A DNA stretch of 54,559 nt from an uncultured Alphaproteobacteria bacterium (lineage in GTDB: Bacteria > Pseudomonadota > Alphaproteobacteria > HIMB59 > GCA-002718135): positions 1 through 54,559 of the forward strand of contig CACEMP010000008.1 in NCBI GenBank assembly GCA_902560675.1, read 5' to 3'. The translations under genes and the position numbers were made by a program. Within the stretch, counting starts at the first letter, position 1. Each line of letters begins with the position of its first letter. The notes beneath the pieces are model-generated. The model searched no databases. It saw only the letters and a program-made list of their open reading frames with translations, and had not been told where the DNA came from. Below, piece by piece: positions 19,317 to 28,513 of the stretch.

Positions 19317-20279
19317 ATGAAAAAACTTCAAAAAGTAGATTACATTAAAATGTATTCTTATATGCTCAAAATTAGAAGATTTGAGGAAAGAGCTGCTCAA
19401 CTTTACGGCATGGGCAAAATAGGTGGTTTTTGTCATTTGTATATTGGTCAAGAAGCTGTTGTTGTTGGTATTTTAATGACAATTGATAAAAATGATTCAG
19501 TTGTAACAACTTACAGAGATCATGGTCACATGATCGCTAGGGGGCTAGATCCTAAACGTATTATGGCAGAGTTGACTGGTAGAGAAGATGGTTATTCTGC
19601 TGGTAAGGGCGGTTCAATGCATATGTTTTCAAAAGAAAATAATTTTTATGGTGGACATGGTATTGTAGGTGCTCAAGTACCAATTGGAACGGGTATTGCA
19701 TTCACACATAAATATAATGGAGAAAAAAATATATGCAGAACATATATTGGTGATGGAGCAATGAACAATGGACAAGTTTTTGAAGCTTTTAATTTAGCTG
19801 CTTTATGGAAGCTTCCTGTTTTATACATTATTGAAAATAATAAATATGGAATGGGCACATCTGTAGATAGAGCGGCGGCGGGATTAGACTTATATAAAAG
19901 AGGGGAAGCATTTGGTATTCCTGGTGAGAAGGTTGATGGGATGAATGTGTTCTCTGTTATAGAAGCAGCAGATAAAGCAGGAAAGTATGTCAGAGAAGGG
20001 AATGGGCCTTATATTATTGAAGTACAAACATATCGATATAGAGGACATTCAATGTCAGATCCTGCAAAATATAGAACTAAAGAAGAATTAGATAATTATA
20101 AGCAAACCGATCCTATTGAAATAGTCAAAGCTGAAATTTTAAAGAAAAAAATTGCAACTAATGATGAAATTGAAAAAATTAATAAAGATACTTTAGAAGA
20201 AATTAAAAATGCAGCTGAATTTGCAACCAATAGTCCTTTTCCAAAGGACAGCGAACTTTATACGGATGTTTATTTATAA
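19317..20279 (+). CDS. pdhA: Pyruvate dehydrogenase E1 component, alpha subunit
   Basis: Thiamine-diphosphate-dependent decarboxylation of pyruvate, working as an alpha2beta2 enzyme with PdhB. The 320 aa contain IRRFEERAAQLYGMGKIGGF, HLYIGQEAV, TYRDHGHMIARG, the GGKGGSMHMF-like motif (here KGGSMHMF), and the TPP-binding GDGAMNNG ... ENNKYGMGTSVDRA. The C-terminal phosphorylation-loop-like YRGHSMSDPAKYRTKEE is also present. It is followed after 3 bp by pdhB. No E3 (lpd) gene is present in this cluster. Confidence 0.97.
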   Translation: MKKLQKVDYIKMYSYMLKIRRFEERAAQLYGMGKIGGFCHLYIGQEAVVVGILMTIDKNDSVVTTYRDHGHMIARGLDPKRIMAELTGREDGYSAGKGGSMHMFSKENNFYGGHGIVGAQVPIGTGIAFTHKYNGEKNICRTYIGDGAMNNGQVFEAFNLAALWKLPVLYIIENNKYGMGTSVDRAAAGLDLYKRGEAFGIPGEKVDGMNVFSVIEAADKAGKYVREGNGPYIIEVQTYRYRGHSMSDPAKYRTKEELDNYKQTDPIEIVKAEILKKKIATNDEIEKINKDTLEEIKNAAEFATNSPFPKDSELYTDVYL

Positions 20280-20282
20280 ATT

Positions 20283-21662
20283 ATGAGCATAGAAATATTA
20301 ATGCCCGCATTATCTCCAACAATGACAGAAGGGAATCTGTCTAAGTGGTTAATTAAAAAAGGAGATGCTGTTAAAGCTGGTGATTTGATTGCTGAAATTG
20401 AAACTGACAAAGCAACAATGGAAGTAGAAGCGGTAGATGAAGGTGTTGTTCTTGATCTTTTATTTGAAGAAGGAGAAGCTAATATTCCAGTAAATAAAGC
20501 TATAGCGATTATTGGCGATCCAAATGAAAAAGTTGAAGTAAAAAAAGAAGCTCCCATTGAAAAAGTGATTGAAGAAAAGAAAATTGAAAAAAATATTGAG
20601 ACAAAAATTGAGAATAAGAAAGCTGATATAATCGATACACCATCACCTAAAATAGAAGAAGATAGAAATTTAAGTTCAGAAGAAATTACTATGCGCCAAG
20701 CATTAAGAGACACAATGGCCGAAGAAATGAGAAAAGATAATAAAGTTTTCATACTTGGAGAGGAAGTTGCCGAGTATCAAGGTGCGTATAAAGTCACACA
20801 AGGTCTTCTTCAAGAATTTGGGAAAGAAAGAGTATTAGATACTCCTATTTCCGAACATGGATTTACCGGATTAGCAGTTGGAGCAGCGTTTAAGGGATTG
20901 AGACCAATCTTAGAATTTATGACTTTTAATTTTTCTATGCAAGCAATTGATCAAATTATAAATTCAGCTGCAAAAACACTTTACATGTCTGGAGGACAAA
21001 TTAATTGTCCTATTGTTTTTAGAGGACCTAATGGTGCTGCGGCCCAAGTTGCTGCACAACATAGTCAGGATTTTTCTTCCTGGTATTCTCAAGTTCCAGG
21101 TTTAAAAGTCATTGCACCATCTACTCCTTATAACGCAAAAGGTTTATTAAGATCTGCAATATCAGATCAAAATCCCGTAATTTTTCTAGAAAATGAAATT
21201 CTTTATGGATTAAAAGGTCAAGTTAATAATGACATTAACTTCTCAATACCAATTGGAAAAGCAAATATAGAAAAAGAAGGAAAGGATTTAACGATCGTAA
21301 CGTACTCAATAATGTTGCAGAAATCAAAAGAAGCTGCATTAAGACTAAAAGAGGAATATAATTTAGATGTAGAAATTATTGATTTACAAACTTTACGACC
21401 TTTGGATACAGAAACAATTTTAAATTCTGTTAAAAAAACTAATAGACTAATCACTGTCGAAGAGTCATGGCCATTTGGTAGTGTTGGTTCTGAAATTGCA
21501 AATATTGTTCAAAGGGATGCATTTGATTATTTAGACTCACCAGTGATAAAAGTTAATAGTGCGGATGTTCCAATGCCATACGCATTGAGCTTAGAAAAAT
21601 TATATCTTCCTCAAGTTGATGACATTATAAATGCTGCAAAAAAAGTAAGTTATATAAAATAA
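20283..21662 (+). CDS. pdhB: Pyruvate dehydrogenase E1 beta subunit with N-terminal lipoyl domain
   Basis: The 459 aa are longer than a plain E1-beta (about 330) because residues 1-78 form a lipoyl domain ([12 protein letters not shown]; lipoyl lysine K43 in [10 protein letters not shown]). A charged Lys/Glu-rich linker (about 80-125) leads to the E1-beta body: [69 protein letters not shown], and [18 protein letters not shown]. Lipoylated E1-beta is a known alphaproteobacterial architecture, not an assembly error. The domain is paralogous to the one in PdhC. The stop directly abuts the pdhC start. Confidence 0.97.
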   Translation: MSIEILMPALSPTMTEGNLSKWLIKKGDAVKAGDLIAEIETDKATMEVEAVDEGVVLDLLFEEGEANIPVNKAIAIIGDPNEKVEVKKEAPIEKVIEEKKIEKNIETKIENKKADIIDTPSPKIEEDRNLSSEEITMRQALRDTMAEEMRKDNKVFILGEEVAEYQGAYKVTQGLLQEFGKERVLDTPISEHGFTGLAVGAAFKGLRPILEFMTFNFSMQAIDQIINSAAKTLYMSGGQINCPIVFRGPNGAAAQVAAQHSQDFSSWYSQVPGLKVIAPSTPYNAKGLLRSAISDQNPVIFLENEILYGLKGQVNNDINFSIPIGKANIEKEGKDLTIVTYSIMLQKSKEAALRLKEEYNLDVEIIDLQTLRPLDTETILNSVKKTNRLITVEESWPFGSVGSEIANIVQRDAFDYLDSPVIKVNSADVPMPYALSLEKLYLPQVDDIINAAKKVSYIK

Positions 21663-22892
21663 ATGGCAATTAAAGTTTTAATGCCTGCATTATCACCCAC
21701 AATGTCAGAAGGGGTAATTAATAAGTGGTTAGTTAATATTGGTGATACTGTTTCAGCTGGAGATATATTAGCTGAAATTGAAACAGATAAAGCAACAATG
21801 GAAGTTGAGGCAGTTGATGAGGGAGAAATTACACATTTAATTGATACAACACCAGATAAACAAATTGCTGTTAATTCTGTCATTGCTCTAATCAATGGTA
21901 GCAAAGATGAAAGATTAGAAGATTATAATGATAAAGATCAAACTGTAAGCAGTGAAGAAAAAAATGAAGTTTCAGAAACACCTAAAGTAAATACTGAAGT
22001 AGATAACAGTCAAATAATAGAAAGTGGTAAAGATTCAAACACTAAACAAAATACTAATTTTGCTTCACCGTTTGTTAAAAAATTTTCGAAAGATAACAAT
22101 ATTGATCTAACTCTTATTAAAGGGTCTGGACCTGATGGTAGGATAATAAAAAAAGATATTCAAAATTTTAAACTTCATATCAATGATGAAAATATTACTG
22201 TAATTGAGCCATCTAGTATTAGAAAAATAATTGCTGAAAGAACAACACAAACAAAAAATGAAGTTCCGCATTTTTATCTTACTATTGAAACAAGAATGGA
22301 TAAGTTAATAAATTTAAGAAAAAAAATTAATTTAAATAGCGATATCAAAATCTCTTTTAACGACCTTATTGTCAAAGCATGCGCAATGGCAATGGCCAAA
22401 AACCCAGAGACAAATATTTCTTGGGTCAATGGTAAAATTCATCAATATAAAAATATTGATATTGCAATTGCGGTTGCTTTAAAAGAAGGATTAATTACTC
22501 CTATTGTCAAACAAGCTGATACAAAAGGATTAGCTGAAATCTCAACAGAAATAAAATCATTAGTAAAAAAAGCTAATCAAAATAAATTATTACCAGAAGA
22601 GTATAGCAGAGGATCTATAACTATCTCTAATTTAGGCATGTTTGGAATCACAGAATTTCAAGCAATTATTAACCCGCCACAATCAAGTATTATTGCAATT
22701 GGATCTATAATTGAAAAACCCGTTGTTAACGCTGGCAGTATTGAAATAGGGCATACAATGAAATCTACCATTTCAGCAGATCATAGATCATTAGATGGTG
22801 CCGTTGCGGCAAAATTACTCAAAGATTTCAGCGATATTTTAGAAGATCCCTTCCAAATATGGTTGAATAGCTTGGATATGGAAGTTATTTAA
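21663..22892 (+). CDS. pdhC: Dihydrolipoamide acetyltransferase (PDH E2)
   Basis: Core of the pyruvate dehydrogenase complex; transfers acetyl from lipoamide to CoA. The 409 aa comprise one lipoyl domain (1-78, K43 in [10 protein letters not shown]), a polar linker, and a peripheral-subunit-binding domain at about 117-152 ([28 protein letters not shown]). The catalytic domain follows, with [20 protein letters not shown] and H374/D378 in ADHRSLDGA. Length and order are standard for an alphaproteobacterial E2 with a single lipoyl domain. It follows pdhB with no gap; lipA is 5 bp downstream. Confidence 0.97.
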   Translation: MAIKVLMPALSPTMSEGVINKWLVNIGDTVSAGDILAEIETDKATMEVEAVDEGEITHLIDTTPDKQIAVNSVIALINGSKDERLEDYNDKDQTVSSEEKNEVSETPKVNTEVDNSQIIESGKDSNTKQNTNFASPFVKKFSKDNNIDLTLIKGSGPDGRIIKKDIQNFKLHINDENITVIEPSSIRKIIAERTTQTKNEVPHFYLTIETRMDKLINLRKKINLNSDIKISFNDLIVKACAMAMAKNPETNISWVNGKIHQYKNIDIAIAVALKEGLITPIVKQADTKGLAEISTEIKSLVKKANQNKLLPEEYSRGSITISNLGMFGITEFQAIINPPQSSIIAIGSIIEKPVVNAGSIEIGHTMKSTISADHRSLDGAVAAKLLKDFSDILEDPFQIWLNSLDMEVI

Positions 22893-22897
22893 CTCAT

Positions 22898-23833
22898 ATG
22901 AGTGGACCTCGTCATCCTGAAAAAGTTAAAAATAAATCAAATCCAATTCCTAAAAAACCCAGTTGGATTAGAGTGAAGGCGCCAACTTCAAAATTTTTTA
23001 AAGAAACAAATAAACTTTTAAAAGATAAAAAAATTGTAACTGTGTGCGAAGAAGCTGCATGCCCAAATATAGCTGAGTGTTGGCAAAAAAAGCATGCAAC
23101 ATTTATGATACTCGGAGATATTTGTACTAGAGCCTGTGCATTTTGTAATATTAAAACTGGCAAACCTCAATTTGTTGACCATGGTGAAGCTATTAGAATT
23201 GCTGAGTCAGTTAAGCAATTGAATTTAGAACATGTTGTAATAACTAGCGTTGACAGAGATGATTTAATAGATGGCGGAGCATTACACTTTATTAACGTGA
23301 TAGACTCAATTAAATCATTAAATCCAAATTGTACTATTGAAATTCTAACTCCTGATTTTAAAAATAAACCTGAAGCAATAGATATCTTATCAAAAAATTT
23401 ACCTGATGTCTTCAATCATAACTTAGAAACAGTACCAAGATTATACCCATCAATTCGACCGGGCTCACGCTACTTTGTAAGTTTAAATTTACTTAGTCAA
23501 ATTAAAGAAAAAAACCCAAGTATATTTACAAAATCAGGTTTAATGGTTGGTTTAGGTGAGACTAAAGAAGAAGTATATCAAGTAATGGATGATTTAAGAG
23601 CTGCTAATGTTGATTTTATTACTATAGGACAATACTTACCGCCAACACCTAAGCATGCTAAGCTAGAAAAATTTATTACTCCTCAAGAATTTGATGAATA
23701 TAAAAAAATGGCATACGCAAAGGGATTTCTAATGGTAGCATCATCACCACTTACTCGCTCTAGTTATCATGCATCTGATGATTTTAAAATTATGCAGGAA
23801 AACAGAAAAAATAAACTCTATTTAATTCAATGA
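22898..23833 (+). CDS. lipA: Lipoyl synthase
   Basis: Radical-SAM enzyme that inserts two sulfurs into octanoyl groups on lipoyl domains, directly serving PdhB and PdhC encoded just upstream. The 311 aa show the auxiliary cluster cysteines C50, C55, C61 ([12 protein letters not shown]) and the radical-SAM cluster C76, C80, C83 (CTRACAFC). The C-terminal LTRSSYHAS supplies the serine ligand. ITSVDRDDL and [18 protein letters not shown] are also diagnostic. It overlaps the next gene by 4 bp. Confidence 0.98.
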   Translation: MSGPRHPEKVKNKSNPIPKKPSWIRVKAPTSKFFKETNKLLKDKKIVTVCEEAACPNIAECWQKKHATFMILGDICTRACAFCNIKTGKPQFVDHGEAIRIAESVKQLNLEHVVITSVDRDDLIDGGALHFINVIDSIKSLNPNCTIEILTPDFKNKPEAIDILSKNLPDVFNHNLETVPRLYPSIRPGSRYFVSLNLLSQIKEKNPSIFTKSGLMVGLGETKEEVYQVMDDLRAANVDFITIGQYLPPTPKHAKLEKFITPQEFDEYKKMAYAKGFLMVASSPLTRSSYHASDDFKIMQENRKNKLYLIQ

Positions 23834-24267
23834 AATCATCAAATAGAGAAGAAATAGTAGACCATGATGCAAAAGAACTTTTCAATATAGTTCTAGATAT
23901 TGAAAGTTACCCATATTTTATTCCATGGTGCTCAGCAATGAAAGTGCATTCAAAAAATGAAAATGAGATTTATGCTGATATGATTGTTTGGTATAAGTAT
24001 TTTATGCCTCAAAAGTTTGGATCTCATGTAGAGTTTGATAAAAAAAGTTTAAATATAAAGACAACTTATATTGAAGGACCGTTGAAAGATCTCAAAACTA
24101 CCTGGTTATTTAAATCTATAAAAAAAAATCAAACTTTAATCAGTTTTAATGTTGAGTTTGAATTTAAAAGATTTTTTCATCAAAAAATCGCTGAAGCATT
24201 CTATCCATTGATTGAAAATAAAATGATAGAATCATTTAAAGAAAGAGCAGATGAGATTTTAGATTAA
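23830..24267 (+). CDS. Coq10/RatA-family START-like protein
   Basis: A 145-aa SRPBCC/START-fold protein beginning [19 protein letters not shown], with [15 protein letters not shown], the classical 'YP-F-PWC' signature of the COQ10/RatA family. It continues through [15 protein letters not shown] and the C-terminal [20 protein letters not shown]. Family members bind ubiquinone (COQ10) or are annotated as RatA toxins. In alphaproteobacteria the lipA-adjacent copy is usually regarded as a ubiquinone-binding or chaperone protein; this is not proven here. It overlaps lipA by 4 bp and converges on pncC with a 9-bp tail overlap. Confidence 0.88.
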   Translation: MKSSNREEIVDHDAKELFNIVLDIESYPYFIPWCSAMKVHSKNENEIYADMIVWYKYFMPQKFGSHVEFDKKSLNIKTTYIEGPLKDLKTTWLFKSIKKNQTLISFNVEFEFKRFFHQKIAEAFYPLIENKMIESFKERADEILD

Positions 24268-24723
24268 TTCATTTATTTTATTAAATATAAATACTTTAGT
24301 TTTTCTTTGTATATCAAGCCTAGAACCTTTGTAGTTTTTTTTAAAAATAATTGTTTTATTTTTATACTTTATTCCAATATAAACTAAACCTACTGGTTTA
24401 TTTTTTGAACCACCATTAGGTCCAGCAACTCCTGTTGTTGATATACAAATTTTAGTTTTTTCATTGTTGAATAAACCATTAATCATTTCTTTTGCAACAT
24501 TTGAACTAACTGCACCAAATTTTAATAGAGTTCTTCTTGATACAGACAAATATTTTATTTTTGCTTTATTTGAATAACAAATTATACCACCTGAAAAAAT
24601 TTTTGAAACACCGCTATTTCTTGTGATGCAATGTGAAATTAACCCTCCTGTACAAGACTCAGCAATTGAAATTGATATGTTCTTCTTAATAAGTTTATTG
24701 ATAATTTTATTAACTGTAGACAT
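24259..24723 (-). CDS. pncC: CinA C-terminal domain protein (nicotinamide-nucleotide amidohydrolase, PncC)
   Basis: The 154 aa correspond only to the C-terminal domain of CinA, which deamidates NMN to NaMN for pyridine nucleotide recycling. The motif SIAESCTGGLISHCIT carries the catalytic Ser region. KIFSGGIICYSNKAK, the LLKFGAVSSNVAKEM segment and STTGVAGPNGGSKNKPVGLVYIG are all strong family signatures. The N-terminal MoaB-like domain of full CinA is absent, as is common in proteobacteria. It overlaps pgpA by 14 bp. Confidence 0.95.
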   Translation of the reverse strand: MSTVNKIINKLIKKNISISIAESCTGGLISHCITRNSGVSKIFSGGIICYSNKAKIKYLSVSRRTLLKFGAVSSNVAKEMINGLFNNEKTKICISTTGVAGPNGGSKNKPVGLVYIGIKYKNKTIIFKKNYKGSRLDIQRKTKVFIFNKINELI

Positions 24724-25183
24724 TCAATACGTATAAAACCATTATTGTATATATTGCGGCAACTAAGTCATCAAGTAATACTCCGAAAGAATTATTCATC
24801 TTTTTATCAATTATATTAGCTGGAAAGATTTTTAAAATATCAAAAAATCTAAACAAAACAAAAATTAAAAAAATTGTTAAATAAGAGTTTATAAAATATA
24901 AAAAATCATAAAATATAAATATTAAATAAATTCCAAGAAATTCATCTATAACAATAATACCTGAGTCATGTGATTTAGTATAAATTGAAAACTTTTTTAT
25001 GAAAAATAAAGATAATATAAACATACATATAAAAAAAAATATTAAAATTTTTGGCGTAATCATTTCTAATTTAATAATGGGGTATAAAACTAAAATAGAT
25101 ATAAAGCTGGCCATTGTTCCAGGCCATTTAGGGAAATATCCAATATAAAAAAGCGATACAAATATATTAGTAAGTTTTTTCAT
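24710..25183 (-). CDS. pgpA: Phosphatidylglycerophosphatase A
   Basis: Inner-membrane phosphatase that converts phosphatidylglycerophosphate to phosphatidylglycerol. The 157 aa have the N-terminal GYFPKWPGTMASF (the family has G-x-x-P-x-x-PGT), four probable membrane segments, VIDEFLGIYLIF near residue 80 and LLDDLVAAIYTIMVLY near the C-terminus. These acidic motifs form the metal-binding active site. It is preceded by ispDF with a 17-bp overlap and followed by pncC, an arrangement common in alphaproteobacteria. Confidence 0.92.
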   Translation of the reverse strand: MKKLTNIFVSLFYIGYFPKWPGTMASFISILVLYPIIKLEMITPKILIFFFICMFILSLFFIKKFSIYTKSHDSGIIVIDEFLGIYLIFIFYDFLYFINSYLTIFLIFVLFRFFDILKIFPANIIDKKMNNSFGVLLDDLVAAIYTIMVLYVLNVYS

Positions 25184-26306
25184 TTGAAATCATTACTATT
25201 GCCTCAGCTGCTATTCCTTCTCCATTACCAATAAAGCCGATTTTTTCATTAGTAGTGGCTTTGATTGATATAAATTTATCTTGAACATTGAGTAATTTAG
25301 AAATTTTTTTTTTCATTTGTAAAACATACTTATTAATCTTTGGTTTTTCTGCAATAATATTTATATCTAAATTCTTTATTGAAAATCCTTTTTTTAATAG
25401 TTCATCTTTACAATAAGTAACAAAAACTGATGAGTCGACATTTTTCCATTTTTTATTCGTATTCGGAAAATGATAACCTATGTCTCTCATAGATAAAGCG
25501 CCAAAAATACTATCACATATTGCATGAAGGCCAACATCTGCATCTGAATGTCCTATTAATTTAGAAAAAGGTAACTTAACACCACATAGCTTAAGACCTT
25601 TTTTAGTTTTTTTATCAATCTGATGAATATCGTAACCAATACCACTTTTTATTACTGGATTATTTAATAATTTTAAATAAACTAAATCTTCAGAGTAAGT
25701 AATTTTAATATTTGTTTTTTCTCCTTTTACAAAAAAGATTTTATGATTTAATTTTTGTATTAATCCGGCATCATCTAAAAAGATATCTTTATGTAATTTT
25801 TTATGTGCATCATAAATTAGGTTATAATCAAATCCCTGTGGGGTTTGTATATTTAATCCTTTAATATTTTTTTTGTTTGATTTTAATATTTGTCTATCAT
25901 TGTACTCAATGTATGGAATACAATTATCTGATTTTTTTAACTTCAATAGAATTTTGTTTATAAGTTTATTTGTACACAATGGTCGAGCTGCATCGTGAAT
26001 TAATACGTTTTTAATACCGTATCTAGATAATTTTTTTAGAGAATTAAATGAGGATTGCTGTCTTGTTTTACCTGGATTTGAAAAAATTATTTTATTATTT
26101 AAAAATATTTCTTTTGAATTATTTCTAAGATTTTTTCTGTATTTTTTATCAGCACATATTATAATAACATTGAATGGTTTCAAATTTATACTATTTAAGA
26201 AGATATTTATAATCGGACTCTTCCCAAATTTGAAAAATTGCTTTGGTATTTTATGACCAAATCGGGTCCCTTTTCCACCAGCTAGAATTACAAGTGCATT
26301 TTTCAT
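25167..26306 (-). CDS. ispDF: Bifunctional IspD/IspF isoprenoid synthesis enzyme
   Basis: Fusion of 2-C-methyl-D-erythritol 4-phosphate cytidylyltransferase (about 1-215) and MECDP cyclase (about 220-379) of the MEP pathway. The IspD half has ILAGGKGTRFG, VLIHDAARPL, IQTPQGFDYNLI and EKTNIKITYSEDL. The IspF half starts SGIGYDIHQI with metal ligands D226, H228 and H261 (IGHSDADVGLHAICDSIFGAL), then DIGYHFPNT and the C-terminal KATTNEKIGFIGNGEGIAAEA. The fusion is known in alphaproteobacteria. It diverges from ntrY with 65 bp between starts and no evident regulatory motif in that gap. Confidence 0.97.
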   Translation of the reverse strand: MKNALVILAGGKGTRFGHKIPKQFFKFGKSPIINIFLNSINLKPFNVIIICADKKYRKNLRNNSKEIFLNNKIIFSNPGKTRQQSSFNSLKKLSRYGIKNVLIHDAARPLCTNKLINKILLKLKKSDNCIPYIEYNDRQILKSNKKNIKGLNIQTPQGFDYNLIYDAHKKLHKDIFLDDAGLIQKLNHKIFFVKGEKTNIKITYSEDLVYLKLLNNPVIKSGIGYDIHQIDKKTKKGLKLCGVKLPFSKLIGHSDADVGLHAICDSIFGALSMRDIGYHFPNTNKKWKNVDSSVFVTYCKDELLKKGFSIKNLDINIIAEKPKINKYVLQMKKKISKLLNVQDKFISIKATTNEKIGFIGNGEGIAAEAIVMISNEKTY

Positions 26307-26371
26307 AATTTTAATTTATATAAACTTTATATTTATTTATATTATTTTTAAGTATTAACTAAAGTCTAAAA

Positions 26372-28513
26372 GTGTTTGATTTATCTAAATTATTAAAATC
26401 TATTCATTTATCTAAGATTTCTTTCTATTTTTTAATTTTTTTAATACTTATAAGCTTTTCAATAACTTTTTATCTTTTACTTCCAAATAATGATCTTGTT
26501 AAAGATCCTCAAAGACTCCAGTACTTCCTTTTAGCGGATGTTATTTTTGTAATACTGCTTATATCTATAATTATTCGTCAAATTGTTCTAATTTTAGTTA
26601 GGAGAAAAAAGAGTTACGATGAATCAAGATTATATATTAAATTTGTAAATCTATTTGCTGCTATGGCTTTGGGTCCAGCCATTGGCTTAGTAATAATTAC
26701 GTCTTTGTTTTTTAATCTTGAACTTCGAACTTGGTATGGTGATGCAGTAAGAGATGCTGTAGTAAATTCAAATATTGTAGCAAAAAATTACGAAAATGAA
26801 ATACAGGCAGAGTTAATTTCTGATACTCAATTAATTACAAGAGAAATATTACAATCATCTCAAAACAATGAAGTAAATATAAATAATGTTCAGAAGGCCT
26901 TAAGTGAATTTATTAATTTGAGAACTATTTCGAGTATTTATATTTTTAATGACAAAGCAAATATATATTTGAGTTTAAAAGATAATGAAAGGAAAAATTT
27001 TTCCAATCCATCGGCAGAAATCTATAATATATTAAATCAAAATCAAGTTTATATTTTTCAACTAAATAACAATTCGATTGCCGCATTTAAGAAAATTATT
27101 TTTTTAGATAATGTCTATATTCAAGTTAATCGTGAATTAAACACTAATATTTGGGACCATATTTCGTCAACTAAAGAGGCATATCGAATTTATACTACAA
27201 AGGAAGAAGAAAGCTCAGGAGTACAAATAACATATTCCATGATTTTTGTTTTATTTTCTTTATGCTTTATTCTAATAGCTATTTTAATAGGGTTTAATTT
27301 AGCAAGTAATTTAAGTAAACCAATAACAAATTTAATTAAATCAGCAAATAAAATCTCTGATGGTAATTTTGATGCTAAAGTAAGTGAAATTGATCAATTT
27401 GATGAAATTAAGATCTTACTTTCTTCCTATAATTCAATGATTTCAGAAATTGAAAATAAACAAAATCAATTAATTGCAAAAAGTAATGAAGATGAAGAAA
27501 AAAGAATATTTATTGAGGCAATCCTGAGCTTATTAACTATCGGTGTTTTATCATTAGATAAAAATTTCAATATTGTTCTCCACAATAAAACTGTCACAAA
27601 TTTATTTAAAAACACTAAAAAATTTATAGTTGGAGAAAACTTTTTAAGTTTATTTCCCGAATGGGAAAAAATTTTTAATAATTTTAAATTATCAAAAAAA
27701 ATTTTGCTAAATTTTCAATACGATTTCACTTTTATAGATGATCAAAGAAATTTTAATATTAGAGTAATTAAAGAAATAAGTGACAATATAATCGAAGGTT
27801 ATGTTGTAACCTTAGATGATGCAACATCATTAATTCTAGCAGAAAAGCATGCCGCATGGTCAGACATTGCAAGAAAAATTGCACATGAAGTTAAAAATCC
27901 TCTTACCCCAATAAAGTTATCGGCAGAAAGAATTGAAAAAAAATTCTTAAATGAAGCTTACGATAAAGATGAAATTACTTTGCTTACAAAAACTATATCA
28001 AGACAGGTGGATGATATTGGAAAGTTGGTTGATGAATTTTCATCATTTGCACGAATGCCAGAAGCTGAAATTAAGCTTGATAACCTTACACTATGCCTAG
28101 AAGATGCATTTAATCTTTATTTTAATTCTCGAAAAGATGTAAAGCTCACTCTTGTTAAACCAAAAACAGACGTATATTTTCAATTTGATAAAATGCAAAT
28201 ATCAAGATGTTTCAACAATTTAATTAAAAATGCAATTGAAGCTGTAGAAAAAATTCCAAATCCATCAGTAGAAGTGAAAATTTTTTATAAAGAAAAAATT
28301 ATAATAGAAATTAAAGATAATGGTGTAGGTATAGATGATAAAATGATAAGTAAAATTTTTGAACCTTACTTTACAACTAAATCAAAAGGAACTGGTCTGG
28401 GTCTATCCATAGTAAAAAGAATAATTGAGGATCATGGTGGTAAAATTAAGATAGAAAAAAATAAAAATATGGCAGGTACAACTTCCTTAATTGTATTTGA
28501 AAACAATGTATAA
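26372..28513 (+). CDS. ntrY: NtrY-type sensor histidine kinase
   Basis: Membrane histidine kinase, partner of NtrX in nitrogen and redox signalling of alphaproteobacteria. The 713 aa have membrane helices near 16-38, 50-70 and 88-108, a periplasmic domain, and a fourth helix near 288-310. A HAMP domain (about 310-365, NLSKPITNLIKSANKISDG) and a PAS domain (about 375-490) follow. The HisKA box has H505 in RKIAHEVKNPLTPI, and the ATPase domain has NLIKNAIEAVEKI, IKDNGVGI and KGTGLGLSIVKRI. The start is GTG 26372. dusB-ntrB-ntrC, which precede ntrY in many relatives, are absent here. Confidence 0.94.
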   Translation: MFDLSKLLKSIHLSKISFYFLIFLILISFSITFYLLLPNNDLVKDPQRLQYFLLADVIFVILLISIIIRQIVLILVRRKKSYDESRLYIKFVNLFAAMALGPAIGLVIITSLFFNLELRTWYGDAVRDAVVNSNIVAKNYENEIQAELISDTQLITREILQSSQNNEVNINNVQKALSEFINLRTISSIYIFNDKANIYLSLKDNERKNFSNPSAEIYNILNQNQVYIFQLNNNSIAAFKKIIFLDNVYIQVNRELNTNIWDHISSTKEAYRIYTTKEEESSGVQITYSMIFVLFSLCFILIAILIGFNLASNLSKPITNLIKSANKISDGNFDAKVSEIDQFDEIKILLSSYNSMISEIENKQNQLIAKSNEDEEKRIFIEAILSLLTIGVLSLDKNFNIVLHNKTVTNLFKNTKKFIVGENFLSLFPEWEKIFNNFKLSKKILLNFQYDFTFIDDQRNFNIRVIKEISDNIIEGYVVTLDDATSLILAEKHAAWSDIARKIAHEVKNPLTPIKLSAERIEKKFLNEAYDKDEITLLTKTISRQVDDIGKLVDEFSSFARMPEAEIKLDNLTLCLEDAFNLYFNSRKDVKLTLVKPKTDVYFQFDKMQISRCFNNLIKNAIEAVEKIPNPSVEVKIFYKEKIIIEIKDNGVGIDDKMISKIFEPYFTTKSKGTGLGLSIVKRIIEDHGGKIKIEKNKNMAGTTSLIVFENNV

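Noticed and set aside
20283-20660. Lipoyl domain on E1-beta as an assembly chimera
   Set aside because: This architecture is established in alphaproteobacteria and the linker and frame are intact.
20270-20752. Long minus-strand frames opposite pdhB, pdhC, lipA, gltX and others
   Set aside because: They lie wholly within strongly identified genes, have Ser/Ile-rich compositions typical of reverse frames, and match no family.
20283-21900. Repeated DNA in pdhB and pdhC 5' ends as a mobile or recombination repeat
   Set aside because: The similarity is confined to the lipoyl-domain codons with many silent differences; it is domain paralogy.
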